This document shows positions 11,283 to 23,146 of a DNA stretch of 64,000 nt, piece after piece. This DNA comes from Gymnogyps californianus. Lineage: Eukaryota; Chordata; Aves; Accipitriformes; Cathartidae. The stretch spans positions 57,873,580-57,937,579 of the forward strand of contig NC_059500.1 in NCBI RefSeq assembly GCF_018139145.2, given 5' to 3'. Under the pieces are notes generated by a model that was not told where the DNA came from, did not search any database, and saw nothing but the letters and a program-made list of their open reading frames with translations. Positions within the stretch are counted from its first letter, which is position 1. Each line of letters starts with the position of its first letter. Made by a program: the position numbers and the translations under genes.

Positions 11283-13784
11283 TTCAGCCATTATGCAAAT
11301 AAAGACCACAAATCCTTCTTATCCCACTAAAGAGAGCACAAATGATCAGTTATGAAAAAAAAATTTCTTCGGTAAAAACCCACAACAGATCCTCTCACAA
11401 AGATGACAAAAGGACACAAAGAGAGTCAAGTCATATAGTTGCTAGTAACATGGTTAAGTAGGGATGCCCAGAAGAAGAGCAGGTTGTAAGATGACATTAA
11501 AACTGTTTATTTTAAAGTATAAAGAAGGAGTTCATCATTGAGAAATCTAGAACTCATATAGGTCTTCAATTAAATTATTTTTCTGTCTCAATTTATGGAA
11601 ATGAAATCTGGAAATCCACTATAGTGATAGGTAGGCCTCTAGATGCCTTAGGAAGGAAGTGCCTGAGAGAAACAATTAGTATTAAATGGAATAAATTCGT
11701 AACATGACAGGGCCAGTCAGAAATGTCAACATTCCTATTTCTCTTAAGTTATCTGTAAAAGAAGATGGAATTATCTGGGATATGATTTAAAAATGGTAGA
11801 TATACCATAAGGCAATTCAAGGAATATGTAAATGGGTCTGAATGAAAGAGCCTTTGTGTAAAAAACACATTGAGAAAGAAACGTAGCAGCAGAGAGGAAG
11901 TGCTAGGAACAGTCAATCTGAGAAACAGTTTTGTTAATACCCCTGAAAAACTTTTGGAAGCCTGGAAATAGTTCAAATTCTTGTTTCACTTTGCTTATTT
12001 ATTCTGATTTATGTATTCTTTCATGTTATTTGTGTGGGTTTTCTTGAATATGGTTTCCGATTTCTGAGCCAAGTATTAAAAATGAATACAATTTATGAGG
12101 AATGGAAAATTTTAATAAGCATAACTGGACTCTCAGTGCTGTCAACAGAAACAATGTTAGACTGGGGTCTTGCAGGCAATATACTGCTTTGGAAAACAAA
12201 TGCCTCGCCATGTTAGTGACATATCTTAATACAGTGTGTATTATATTAATAATGACAACATTAACTCTTTTTGGAGGTTAGGGGAAACAGCCAAATGCAG
12301 GTGCATTTTTTTCTGTACTGACAAATGCCACTAACCCAGTGAAATTCTGATTTTCTTAAGTTCTGTGGTAAATTTGCCACTTACTCTATTGAGCCCCTGC
12401 TTTCACCTTGCTGGTCCAAGGTTATGTATCAAAAAACCCTGAACATATTCTTTGCTTTCAAACCAATTAATTAGGGCTGAATTTCTGGTAAGATGTGAAA
12501 TACTCTCAACTTCCAATAAAAGGCATGAGAGTTTACACATTCATTGATTATGAAGCCAGACAATACCTTTGTAGTTATCTTGACTGACTGTCTCCACTCT
12601 GTAGGCTATGAGTCTTCCTTTAATTAATTGCTATGCAAACTTGAGTATATCTTCAGAACAATGTCTGGGCTTAACCTAAATATGTCAAGGATGGAAAAAC
12701 CGTCCTAGTTTTTTGAAGTTGCTCCAACTGTTAATTATTCTTCCTGTTAAAATGTTATGCCTATTTGTCTAATACTATCTAGTTTGAAGTTTTAGGCATT
12801 GTTCATGTTGTCTCCATATAAGTCAACATTAATCAGATCAACCCCTTCTTTCTTTCTGACGAGAGATAGATCTTTTGTAGTCTTTCATGAGAAGATGTGT
12901 TTTTTGACATTTTAAGGACTTCTATGGGATTTCTCTCAATTTTTCAGCACTACTGTATATGAGAGGCACAATATTCATGTTTTTGCAGAAACTTCCTAGG
13001 CAGTTCATAGCCCCTCCCATGGGTGGTGAAAAGGTTTCACATTCTATTAGAACAGCAGCAATTGCTTCAATTCTGACTTCTCATCCAGAACTCTAAAACT
13101 GCACTAGGGCATACCACTGATAAAAATCATCCTATTCTCATATAGGCTGTTATAAAATATGATATGTTTTAGAAGATGAAAAATGCACTGGTTAAAAACC
13201 TGATGATCAGCATAGTTTTTTAATGTATTTATCTAAATAGGACTACCATTCAATAGGACTATCTCTGGAAAAAAAAAGAAAAGGGATTTTTGTCTATATT
13301 TTAATGAAGTGTAGGGCTTAGCTTGAATTTAAATGTTTTCCTGTTTATAAACTTCCATGTTATCATACTATGAATTATTGTAATGCTTGCATGAAAACCA
13401 TAAATGTATTTCAGCATTTCCAAATATAACGGTGTTAATATTCAATATGTCTTAAAGATATTAAAAGGGTTGTGTATTGCTAAAATCTTTATTTTTATAT
13501 AAGCAGCTCAGCAAAATGACATATTTATGCTTGTTTTATTTACTAGTGTTTAAAGACAAGTACTTAATTTAATCTGCATTTTTAATTAAGCAGTTATTCC
13601 ATGGTAATGACAGCCTGTGTTCAGATTTCAGTAGCTGTTTATTTAAAAGACTTCTGAAGAAAATGCACTGATTACAACAATCTCTACGATACAGGATGCA
13701 AAAATGTGCTTTTTTTGGGAACAGTCTTCTGTAGCACAGTTCTTGTTATATCTGATAACAGCTCAAATGAGTATTTGCCTGCTT
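11283..13784. other. Non-coding stretch, no recognised feature
   Basis: AT-rich DNA with scattered short frames in all phases. Apart from the AATAAA hexamer I see no repeat family or splice-flanked open segment. Confidence 0.5.
11298..11303 (+). terminator. AATAAA hexamer after the candidate exon
   Basis: AATAAA 15 bases downstream of the TAG at 11280-11282. In AT-rich DNA such hexamers are common, and no clear GT-rich downstream element follows, so it is weak evidence for a transcript end. Confidence 0.25.
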
Positions 13785-13896
13785 TGGCGGTGGGTTGACC
13801 GTGGCTGGATGCCAGGTGCCCACCAAAGCCGTTCTATCACGCCCCCTCCTCAGCTGGACAGGGGAGAGCAAAACAGGCTTGACTTGGGGAAATAAG

Positions 13897-13902
13897 TTTA
13901 AT
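13897..13902 (-). terminator. ATTAAA polyadenylation hexamer of type II LTR copy 1
   Basis: Minus-strand ATTAAA in the 3' third of the LTR, just before the presumed U5. The equivalent place in the copy at 53886 has decayed. Confidence 0.45.
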
Positions 13903-14118
13903 TTGTTACCAATCAAATCAGAGTAGGATAATGAGAAATAAAACCAAATCTTAAAACACCTCCCCCCTACCCCTCCCTTCTTCCCGAGTTTAACTTTACT
14001 CCTGATTTTCTCTACCTCCTCCCCCCCGAGCAGCACAGGGGGACGGGGAATGGGCGTTGTGGTCAGTTCATCACACGTTGTCTCTGCCGCTCCTTCCTCC
14101 TCAGGGGGAGGACTCCTC

Positions 14119-14470
14119 AAACTCTTCCCCTGCTCCAGCGTAGGGTCCCTCCCACAGGACACAGTCCTGCATGAATTTCTCCAACATGGGTCCTTCCCAT
14201 GGGCTGCAGTTCTTCATGAACTGCTCCAGCGTGGGTCCCTTCCATGGGCTGCAGTCCTTCAGGAACAGACTGCTCCAGCGTGGGTCCCCCATGGGGTCAC
14301 AAGTCTTGCCAGCAAACCTGCTCCAGCGTGGGCCCCTCTCTCCACGGGTCCACAGGTCCTGCCAGGAGCCTGCTCCAGTGCAGGCTTCCCATGGGGTCAC
14401 AGCATCCTTTGGGCATCCACCTGCTCTGGCTTGGGGTCCTCCACGGGCTGCAGGTGGATATCTGCTCCAC
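14119..14470 (-). repeat. Degenerate 45-50 base tandem repeat inside the LTR
   Basis: About seven to eight units, each opening with a version of 'ctccagcgtgggtcc' and most containing 'catgggctgcag' (+ strand). Unit length varies because of small indels. On the minus strand the units encode recurring peptides such as CSPWKGPTLEQF. The related LTR at 53886 has only about four to five units, so the array changes copy number. Confidence 0.8.
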
Positions 14471-14860
14471 TGTTAACCTCCATGGGCTGCAGGGGCACAG
14501 CCTGCCTCACCATGGTCTTCACCACGGGCTGCAGGGGAATCTCTGCTCTGGCACCTGGAGCACCTCCTCCCCCTCCTTCTTCACTGACCTTGGTGTCTGC
14601 AGAGTTGTTCCTCTCACATATTCTCACTCCTCTCTTCTGGCAACAATTCTGCAGGTTTTTTTCCCACTTCTTAAACAGTGGGAAATTTCAGAGGCGCCAC
14701 CACCGTCGCTGATGGACTTAGCCTTGGCCAGTGGCGGGTCTGTCTTGGAGCCAGCTGGCATTGGCTCTGTTGGACATGGGGGAAGCTTCTAGCAGCTTCT
14801 TACAGAAGCCACCCCTGTAGCCCCCCCAATACCAAAACCTTGCCACGCAAACCCAATACA

Positions 14861-15299
14861 AGAGTAGACAAACAACGGTTTTAGTTTTAATCATACAGCA
14901 CATTACTACTTTTTATTTTAAAGCAAGCTCAAAATCCTGCAATAATTTTAATGTGCTCAGTAATGAGCTAAATCACCAGCCAGCTAGCTGTCAGCTAACT
15001 GCTTCAGGATCCCAGCTGTTATCTCGATGCAGCACTATGGTACGCTTTGTTTATATATTGGTGATTACTACTAGCTTTGAAGTCTCTTCTTCACATTCTC
15101 TTGAGCAACAAGCACATACTCTCAAGCAGTTATGTCCATATTCTGACTGGTGTCTTTAGGTACTTGACTGCGGCATTACAATACCAAAAAAGCAACGTTC
15201 AGCTTCAAAAATGGATTTTCTTTTGATATTTCCAAGTTACATCAAAACTTCTAAAAATATTCAGTTTTAGTAAGGTTTGTGACACCAACATCCACAACA
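14861..15299. other. Non-coding stretch between LTR and CR1
   Basis: No recognised feature. The base composition returns to AT-rich immediately outside the LTR. Confidence 0.5.
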
Positions 15300-16412
15300 T
15301 TATCATCTGGAAGCTGAGAAAGTATGTCTAGATGAGTAGACTGCTGGATGGATTGAAAATTGGCTGGGCACTGAATTCAATGGTTTGGTATCTGGTTGGC
15401 AGCCAGTAAGTAGCAAGAAGAATACTCCAGGAGCCAATACTGGGGCCAGCATTGTTCAGTGTCTTCACCAGTGACCTGGATGATGAGATAAAATACATGC
15501 TTAGCAAATCTGTGAATGATACTAGCTGGGAGTGGCCTACATACCTAATGGTAAAGCTACACTCCAGAGAGTCCTTAAGAAACTTGAAGTTTGGATTAAC
15601 AGAAACTTTAAAAAATTCAATTAAGAGAAGTGCAGAGTTCTGTATCTGGGATGGAATAACCCTCCATATAGGTACAGGCGGGGTACCAAGTGGCAAAGTA
15701 GTAGCCCAAATCAGGATCACAACTACTGCCAAGTTGAATTCAAGCCAAAAGTGTGCTCTCAGTCCAAATAAGTCCCATGTTGTGTACTGGGCTACGTTAG
15801 GAGGCCTGTGGCCAATGGGTTGAGAGAAGTTGCTATTCCTTTGCAGTTGGTGAGACTGGACCTTCTGGAATACTCTGTCTGGTTTTGGATGCCCTGTTCA
15901 AAACAGATGCAGAGAAATGGGGGAAGGTCCAGCATAGTGCGACAAAGATGGTCAGGGACCTAGAGCACATGATCTATGGATGGAGATTGAGGGAGCGGGG
16001 CTTGTTTAGTTTGAATAGAAAGCTATGGGGCAATGTAATAGCAGCTTGCAACCACATGAAGGGGAGTTAGAAACATGAAGCCAAATTCTTCTTGATAGTA
16101 GCAGGTAGTATAACAAGGAGTAGTGATCACAAATTGCAGCTTGGGAGATTCAGATTATGCATTAGGAAAAACTTCTCTACCCTAAGGGTAATGAAACACT
16201 AGAGTGGCTTGCCCAGGAGAGTTTGTGGAATCTCCATCCTGAGAGATTTCCAAAATTCAGCTGGATGTATCCACAGCTAGCCTGCTATAAAGTTGGCAAT
16301 GGTCCTACATTGGTCTAGGTAGGTCCTACAATGGTCTGGGGTAGCAAGAGGCTACCCTAGATGTCTTCCAGAGGTCCCGTACAGACAACATTGCCATGAT
16401 TCTGTGATGTGG
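15300..16412 (+). mobile_element. CR1 LINE, old copy, ORF2 3' half plus 3' end
   Basis: A 1.1 kb CR1 remnant on the + strand. It starts inside the reverse-transcriptase region ('gactgctggatggattgaaa'). It keeps a recognisable block for the segment around 'FSVFTSDLDDEIKYML', the region 'gtgagactggaccttctgga' and 'gagattgagggagcgg', and the 3' untranslated part ('aaaaacttctctaccctaag'). It ends 'ccatgattctgtgatg', the CR1 3' terminal repeat. Stops and frameshifts occur throughout, and the RT catalytic Asp pair is not recognisable. It is 5' truncated as usual for LINEs. Confidence 0.85.
15452..15823 (+). pseudogene. CR1 ORF2 (reverse transcriptase) remnant
   Basis: A 123-codon open stretch within the CR1 at 15300-16412. 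It corresponds to the end of the palm domain and the beginning of the C-terminal part of the CR1 ORF2 protein. Residues FTSDLDDEIKYMLSKS align with the family's 'F.NDLD.GI...L.K' block. The catalytic motif that should follow is replaced by VNDTSW, so the enzyme would be dead even if translated. Confidence 0.6.
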
Positions 16413-18188
16413 TCTGAACATTTCAACTGCTGCTATTTTAAAGAATTTATTGTTACGATAGTTCTGATCTCCCTGGCTTTTCTTTATTTGAAACCAAAAA
16501 GTAATTAATTAATCCTCATAACAAGACAGTAACTTAGAGTACATAATAAATAGGGAAACCAAAAAGCTGAAGCTAAGAGGCACAGTTAGAATTTCTTGTC
16601 TCCTAGTTCTCTTCTCAAAATTACAGGTCTTGCCTCCATCCTTAACTATTTTAATGACAGCATTATTTTACGCCGAATCTTTAATGGTTCATTAGGGAAT
16701 GTGTACAAAATCATGCAACACAACTCATTTTTTATTGTGTGAATCACATAAGGACGTACATGTATTGTTAAAATAATTTAATACACATAGTTTTGGAAAT
16801 CCATGCAGAATATCTTTTTTCTTCCCTTTGCTCAGGTAGCAGTAGCTTATTTCGTAACTCAGGAGTTCTAAGGTCATTCATCCAATATAATTTTACATTA
16901 ATTTTTTTAAAAGAATAACTTCAGTAACTTACGTGAAATAACAGCGATGCTGAATCACTAATCTGTGAGGCCTTGTTTCATATTGATCTTACTCATAAAA
17001 GTTAGACATGGCAAGTCATATGGGCAAAACCTGGTATTTGTAATTTTCAAGAACACAAAATAATGCTGAAAGGGCTGTAACATCAGCCTTCTTTAAAATA
17101 CTCTGGTGTTTATTCCAAAAAAAAAAAAAAAGTATTGGTTTACAGAGAAGCAGTCTGAGGAACTACAAAAACCAATCTGGGGAACCACAAGAAATGGAAA
17201 GACAGCCCAGTAATTTATTCTTTTGTAATTTACAGTTGGAAATGCTTGGTTTATCAGATGTGCTATATGACATATGAAGCCAAAACACTGTTATGACCTA
17301 TGTTATGATCACTAGTGGTATACACTGTGATATATGTCACTCCACTCTGCGCTTCTGGGATTAAGCCTAAAATGTTTTGTCTATGTTGTGTTTTAAAAAG
17401 TATTTTCTTACAATTTTCCTCTGTGAAGTAACATCAAATGTAGACTTTTTGTATCAGGCTAATTGGGATCCTTGTACAGAATACCTTGGAAAGATTTCTA
17501 AGACAAGATAGAAATCTCAGTGCTGTTTCACTGTTTTAGAAAAAGAGAAATTTATGATCATGGCTTTATTTTTTATATTTTAATGTAATGTCTGGGTTTT
17601 ATGGCTGAATATCTAGTTGTTTGGCATTTTAAAAGCACAGTTATTCCCATCTCCTTGAAATTCTATGGACTTTGGGAGCAAAATGTAATCTATTTAGACT
17701 CCTTAGAGAATACTAACAGTATATTTTTGTAACCAAGAAAGATACGGGTACATATATATATTCTGTTAAATATTTACAGATGGTGAGAACATTTGTTGTT
17801 TTAGTGAGATAAGGCCTAAAGAAAAGGGAAAAAAAGGAAAAATTAGTAGTCCTTAGAATTGATTTTGCTTTTAGATGTAAATGGATCTGAGAGCCAGGCT
17901 TATTTTAACCTTCAAGCTTGGTTGAAACTCTAATATGGATAGAAGAGGAGATACAGCGAGCAGCCTTTACTATAGTGTCTGAAAAGGGGCAATACTACAG
18001 TGCAAAGTGTTGGGGTGGGGTGGGGGGGGGCAGGAAGAGAGGAGATCTGTCTGCCTCAGAATTCTATTTCTGGCCTCATACTGCATGACATCTCATGTAT
18101 CCTGAGGATCTTGATCTAAACCAGAAAAGGGAGTGATGCCTGATTTTCATTTACTTGCATCTTACTTCTTTTTTTTTGCTACCCACAG
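16413..18188. other. Non-coding stretch with a G-rich tract
   Basis: AT-rich DNA. A-run at 17119-17133 and a G-rich tract at 18012-18030. No transposable element recognised. Its end is a pyrimidine tract followed by CCCACAG. Confidence 0.5.
18012..18030 (+). repeat. G-rich tract, potential G-quadruplex
   Basis: GGGGTGGGGT followed by nine G's: at least four G4 runs separated by single T's or within the last run, which fits the usual quadruplex pattern. It stands out in a region that is otherwise low in G+C. Confidence 0.7.
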
Positions 18189-18259
18189 TTTTGTGCCCGT
18201 GGTGTTTAGCAAGGTCAGCTACACAGTTATTTCCCTTTTGATGGAGTTAATAAATTATG
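18189..18259 (+). CDS. Candidate coding exon 3 of the unrecognised small gene
   Basis: A 71-base segment after a very strong acceptor (cttctttttttttgctacccacag) and before a consensus donor GTGAGT (from 18260). Two frames contain stops. The open one takes one base to complete a Gly codon with exon 5321-5387 (GG + T) and reads FVPVVFSKVSYTVISLL, then MELINY, ending with the first base of a codon. The peptide is mostly hydrophobic and could be a membrane segment. Phase out is 1 and agrees with the segment at 56660. The intron to that segment would be 38 kb, long but possible in birds. No homologue recognised. The segment is short, so chance cannot be excluded. Confidence 0.3.
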
Positions 18260-21200
18260 GTGAGTCATGTCTTAAAATGTGCTGTTTTACCAGAAAACAT
18301 TCACAAGGAGCAATGACTTGTTGGCTTAATTGCTTGCCTCACCTGTCAGAGCTAAAGGCTGATATTTCTGACAAACCATCTATTTACAAATCAGTTCCAA
18401 ATGGAGTAATGAAAAATGTTTGTATTTGTATGAGGAATCTTTGAACAGTTCATATACATTGCAAGCTATTTTGTGGCATTGTCTAAGGCCCAGACCTTGC
18501 AAACATTTATGCATATATTTAGTTTATGCACAAGTAGGTTTGTTGTGCGTAAAATTAGCTGCATATGTCTTCACAGGATCAATCCTGAAAGCATAGGAAA
18601 CTTTGCCTGTCAGATATTAGTCCTGTGGCACATCAGAACTGGAGAATTTTGAGTTTTAAGCTCTACAAACCAAGTGAAAAAAGAAAGTACGTGCTTTTGA
18701 GAACATGTACTCAAAACCAGAATTCAAAACATTTGGAAAGAGCTACCAGCAATATAGGTGGTTATATATTGCTCATCTTGTGAAATAAAAATATGTAAAC
18801 AATGACCAATAGTTATAAAAGTCCCATTTGGCTAGTTACCAATGCAGTTTTAGAAGGCAGGAATGAAAATGCATGTTCCTCCACTCTGCTCCTTTTCTAT
18901 GGCTGTTCAGGATATTTATAAATCCAGAATTCCTTTTCTTCAAATGTTTATATCTCAACTTTTGAATAAGTATTGGCCAGTTCCTCAAAGAATAGATCCA
19001 GATCAGAATCTGCTTTGGGCTGGGTGAGTTAGGTTTCATTAAATGTGGCGTGAGACTTCAGGATGTCAAGTCACTAAGATCTTAAAACCTTGAATTTCAG
19101 TTTTGCATTCATGTGACAAAAGCCTTTCTACCTAAGCTGCAAGTACAGTTCTGAGGTGCAAATTAAACGATCTCTGACATGACTAGCTGATCTGTTCATC
19201 TATTCTCTGTGACTTGGTAACAGGAATAATTCTTCAAAACTGCTTTCTTTATCTTTACATCATATCTTAGGTAAGTCAATAAAACTGTTAATTTTCCCCC
19301 TTGCATAACCAATGGGATTCTGTGTTCTATTTAACTTTTATGTCAGATTTTTTTGTTTAATTTCTGGCTAAGCCCTACCTTTACTGTGCAAGTCATGGGT
19401 CATATTTGCGTATTTATTCAAATTAAATATTTTAGGATTTCATTACACAGAAGTGACAGAAATGAAAAAAACACAAAATACAACACAGTTTGTGAAATGA
19501 CGTGGTTATACCCTCTTAGTTCAGGAAAATTCAAGAATCATTTATCACTGTACGAAGGCTTATGTATGGGGATATGCAGTACATATTGTCATTTTAAAAT
19601 TAAAATCCTGCATTTTACTAACCAAAAGTTACAGCAAGTCTAGTAGTAATTGCTTGCAGAGGCTTTTGTAGATTGATGGTTCAGAATTTTTTCCAGGGCC
19701 TTTAAATGAAATCCTACATAGTAATTATGAAACCCAGACAATAAGAAACTAAATAGCCGGAAGACTCTTTTCAGATCTATTACTTATGACTTACTCATGA
19801 CATTTTAAAATGAGGTTTAGAGGAAGGAAATTGGAGATGAGGTCTTTTTTACTTAAAATTGGAGAATGTTCATACAGCTGTTACTACTGGTATGTGATTA
19901 TGGATAATTGCACAGAAAATAGCTTTTCCATATCTTCGTTTTGAAATAATTAAATACTTTTCTTAATTTGAGTTTTCTGGTTACATATTTCATAAGACTA
20001 TGATTTTTTTTAGGTACAGAACTTCATACTTTCAAAATGTTCATTTTTGTCGTATTTAATAGTAATAGAAAGTCAGGAATCAGGAGAATATGAAATAAAT
20101 TCTGAAAAAGAAAGCAAAGTGGTTGGCTGTATTTGGGCTGAAGAAAAAAGAGCTGTTAGCTGCCATGGACAGATGTCCCCTAGAAATATGAAGATCTGGT
20201 ACACAAAATAATTGCGTAGTTTGGCAACAGTTGCAAGCACACAAAATTTAAAAACATACCTGTGGAATGTTGCCAATGTCACCTCTTTCTGTCACTTGTT
20301 AGAGCTTCCTGCTTCTGCTAAGACCTTCAACAAAATGTGTCATGGATAAAATAATCACCAGCTTTTTAATTAGTTGTAGAATCACACACTTGGGTGGCTC
20401 CTGATTCACCAACCCATACCGGATGATAATGAGCTCACCAGACTTTAGCCAGTCTAATCTAGTTGCCTGGGTTCCCTCAATACTTAATGGAGAGAGGCAG
20501 GTATCTCAAGGATGGGAATCATTACATCCTGAGACAAGTGTCTATGAGAAATAGGAGGAATCACCTTACAGTTGCCCCTGCCTTGCTTAGTTAACTGCAA
20601 AGAAAACTTACACAACCAGTATAAAAGCAAATGTGGATACAAATGTTAGGTGAGGTGAATTCACTCATGGTAGAAGGTTAGTGGAAAGATTAGTGTTAAG
20701 AACATGATTTGCTGAATCCAGATCTTTATGTTTTAAGTAAAAACAATAAATGATTTTCAGATGAACAGAGATCATAAATGTACCTATTTGGTTCATATTT
20801 GTCCAGCGCAACTGTTCATTTTCACTCCAGAGCAATAAGAAACAATCTTACTTTTTGTTGAGTTCCACTGTTCCTAGAAGATACCATATCACTTAAAAAT
20901 GTAGAGCAAGTAGGTCACCCTTCCACTAGCAAATCAAGAAAATGAACACTGTATCCTGACAGTCTGATAAAGAATCCAGCATCCTCCCCACACCTCTCGT
21001 CACAGCTGTAAATCCAGCTTTGTCTTTTTTCTCTTAAGTAGTATGTTGTCCGTCCAAGTTCAGGGTGCTTAGTCTCCTTTTAAAAGGAAAGATGCATCTT
21101 GCATAGCTGGAACTAAAATCAAATCTCAGAGAACAATGAGAAATAATGTTTTTAATTCTTTGTGTCAAAAGGGTAGGTAGCCATTTCAAAAAATAAATGA

Positions 21201-23146
21201 CTGGCTTAGGATAAAGCAGCAATACACTGATTTAAAAGGCCAAAGTGGTTCTGTTCTTCTTTCCAGGCTTATCTATAATTTAATACATACTTTGGACATG
21301 AATATATCTGAGTAGATTTTTTGTTCTTAAAAGTATTTTTTTTTTACATTTTTTATGGACAGGTGGAACTTTTCTTACATTCCTTCAGATTTTCCAAAGC
21401 TTTTGGTTTTTTATTCCATGCTAGTTTCTGACATGTATTAATTTTGTTCTGATTTAAAGTTCTCTGTAATTTGGGCCTTTGTATATACTGACTGTAAGCT
21501 ACATACACTACTCTGTAAGCTACATACATTGTTTTCAAAGCAGTGATTCTTTCCTCTCCCATTTGTTTTTGAAGAACTAATATTTAGAGGTAATATGGGT
21601 CTCACTCAAAGTAGACATTGTGTGACAATTATGCTTTACTACTTAGTTTGGGAGACTCACCAGTCCTGACCACAATCTGGCTGTTTTTATTGAGAGATTA
21701 AATCCATTTTATTTCTCTGACTTTGCTTTAGGGGACTTCTTAGTCATCAGGCATTACTGTGTTTCTAGTTCTTTATTGGTTCTGCTGACCTTACAGTTTT
21801 CGGGGAGACACGAATGGCCTTTTTGAATGGTATGCAGTGGAAGGTCATTATCCAGCCTCATAGGCAGCATCACAAACCACAAAAGCAAAATAAACTGTCT
21901 TTTTAAAAAAAATCTGGAAGGGAAATCTCAGGTTCTGAATCTGATGTCCTATGCATCTCTCACAGCTCATCAACAATAGTGAGAGTTCCCCATGGATGCT
22001 TGAGGAGACAGTGTTTCTAACTGTTGTGCTGGGCCCAACAATACTTTGTGCCATAAAGCGAAATTATAATGAAAGAGTAAATCTCAACTTCAGGCGCGTA
22101 ATAAGAAGGTTAAACAAAAGAAGTCAGTCTTTTATTTTAGACTTTTAACTAAAGAAGAGTGATTTTGGATCATCAGACTGAAACTTGTCATATGTTTTTA
22201 CATTTTCAATATCTGTGTGTATGGAGTCAAACAACTAATGGCATACCAATTTGTGAGACTTTTTTCAGTAGAATTAAATTATCAGTTTTATTTTTCAGTG
22301 GGAAAATCAGCTGAAACAATCATTGATTTCACAGAAAATTGCCATGAGTATTAAACTTCCCAGAACTAGTAAAGTGTCTTTCTCAGATTTAATTCAGGAC
22401 TTTGTGTGCTGTACAAACATCTGCACAGTATAAGCACTCTGGGCAATGTTTGCATCCAAAGAGGAGATGCCTCCTCATTCAACAAAAGCCTTCACTTCAG
22501 TTTTAACGTGTGGACTGTGGAAAATGCATGGCAGCTTTAGAATGCTTTTCTCACCTCCCATATAAGCTGGTAGGAGCTGATGGCTACTCTTACTCATTGC
22601 CATGAATAGCGATCAATTAATGCTCCCCATCTTTTTAGATCTCAACTTGCCTTACCACAATTCTTTGTCCATTCTTCTCCTTTCCCTGTGCTATGTGAAT
22701 TTTCTGGAGAATGCTCAAATCACTACATCAGCATAAAACACAGGCCTTATTGTGGGTCAGGAGTGGAGGAGATTGAGGTGAAGTTTTATTACTTTGTGCT
22801 TGGCTAACACAACACTAAGTAGACATTTTTTTCTTCCAGACCTGTCATCAGTTACTGAGGTTACTTGTGTGACTAGTGTTATAGTACACCATTATACAAT
22901 AACAGGAAATACATAGAGGCTAGACAGGTTTTATATCTCCAAACCAGAGGTTGCATAGTTTTCCTATGAACACAGATTGATAGGTTTAATGGAAGACTCC
23001 AGAGCAGCCTGGTTCTAGTAGTGGCAATTCTGATTTGGTCCGGTTTCAGTGGTGATGTGAAAAGGTGGTACAAAAAGAAGTGATGTACACCAAACATGAC
23101 ACTGTTAAGTTTGATTTGTTAGGCAGACCAAGTGAGTGAAAGGTGG
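18260..23146. other. Long non-coding stretch (possible intron)
   Basis: No transposable element that I can identify. It contains a 21-base tandem duplication at 21492-21528 and some homopolymer runs. A block at 20440-20590 ('ggagagaggcaggtatctca') has a repeat-like feel but I cannot place it in a family. Confidence 0.45.
21492..21530 (+). repeat. 21-base tandem duplication
   Basis: The block 'ctgtaagctacataca' occurs at 21492 and again at 21513 with four or five intervening bases: two units of about 21 bases. Confidence 0.75.

Larger units (their letters stand above)
13800..14627 (-). pseudogene. Long broken reading frame along type II LTR copy 1
   Basis: Three overlapping minus-strand open segments (14627-14397, 14400-14101, 14162-13746) cover about 880 bases with shifts inside the tandem repeats. 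The first contains repeated PLQP motifs (AEIPLQPVV, AVPLQPMEV, DIHLQPVED). The second is built from repeats of the form (L/M)E(Q/K)F..(C)SPW. The third has an acidic, proline-rich stretch (SPPPEEEGAAE, TTTPIPRPP). The PLQP part and at least one SPW unit are also open in the same frame in the copy at 53886. This is either a real leader/accessory reading frame of the element or a by-product of its composition. I recognise no protein family. Confidence 0.35.
13785..14860 (-). mobile_element. Type II avian LTR, solo, copy 1
   Basis: A 1.08 kb element on the minus strand. Read on that strand it starts TGTATTGGGTTTGCGTGGC and ends GGTCAACCCACCGCCA, that is TG to CA. It matches the copy at 53886-54962 over most of its length. 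Landmarks on the minus strand: a purine-rich 5' part, a block of degenerate 45-50 base tandem repeats (14119-14470), a serine/proline/glutamate-rich reading frame, a 'gatttgattggtaac' block, and an ATTAAA hexamer at 13897-13902. The last ~120 bases of the 3' end differ from the other copy. I could not find matching 5-base target duplications (flanks tgctt and agagt). No internal retroviral sequence is attached. The class is inferred from LTR structure; ERVL-like is likely. Confidence 0.75.

Noticed and set aside
14119..14470. Regularly spaced repeats that could suggest a CRISPR-like array
   Set aside because: Units abut and differ by indels, there are no unique spacers, and the block is part of a vertebrate LTR.
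14050..14792. Two long + strand open frames of 220 and 182 codons
   Set aside because: They lie antisense to type II LTR copy 1 and owe their length to its GC-rich tandem repeats. The element's own orientation is minus.
20440..20590. Block that looks like part of an interspersed repeat
   Set aside because: I could not name a family or define ends, so it is not listed as an element.
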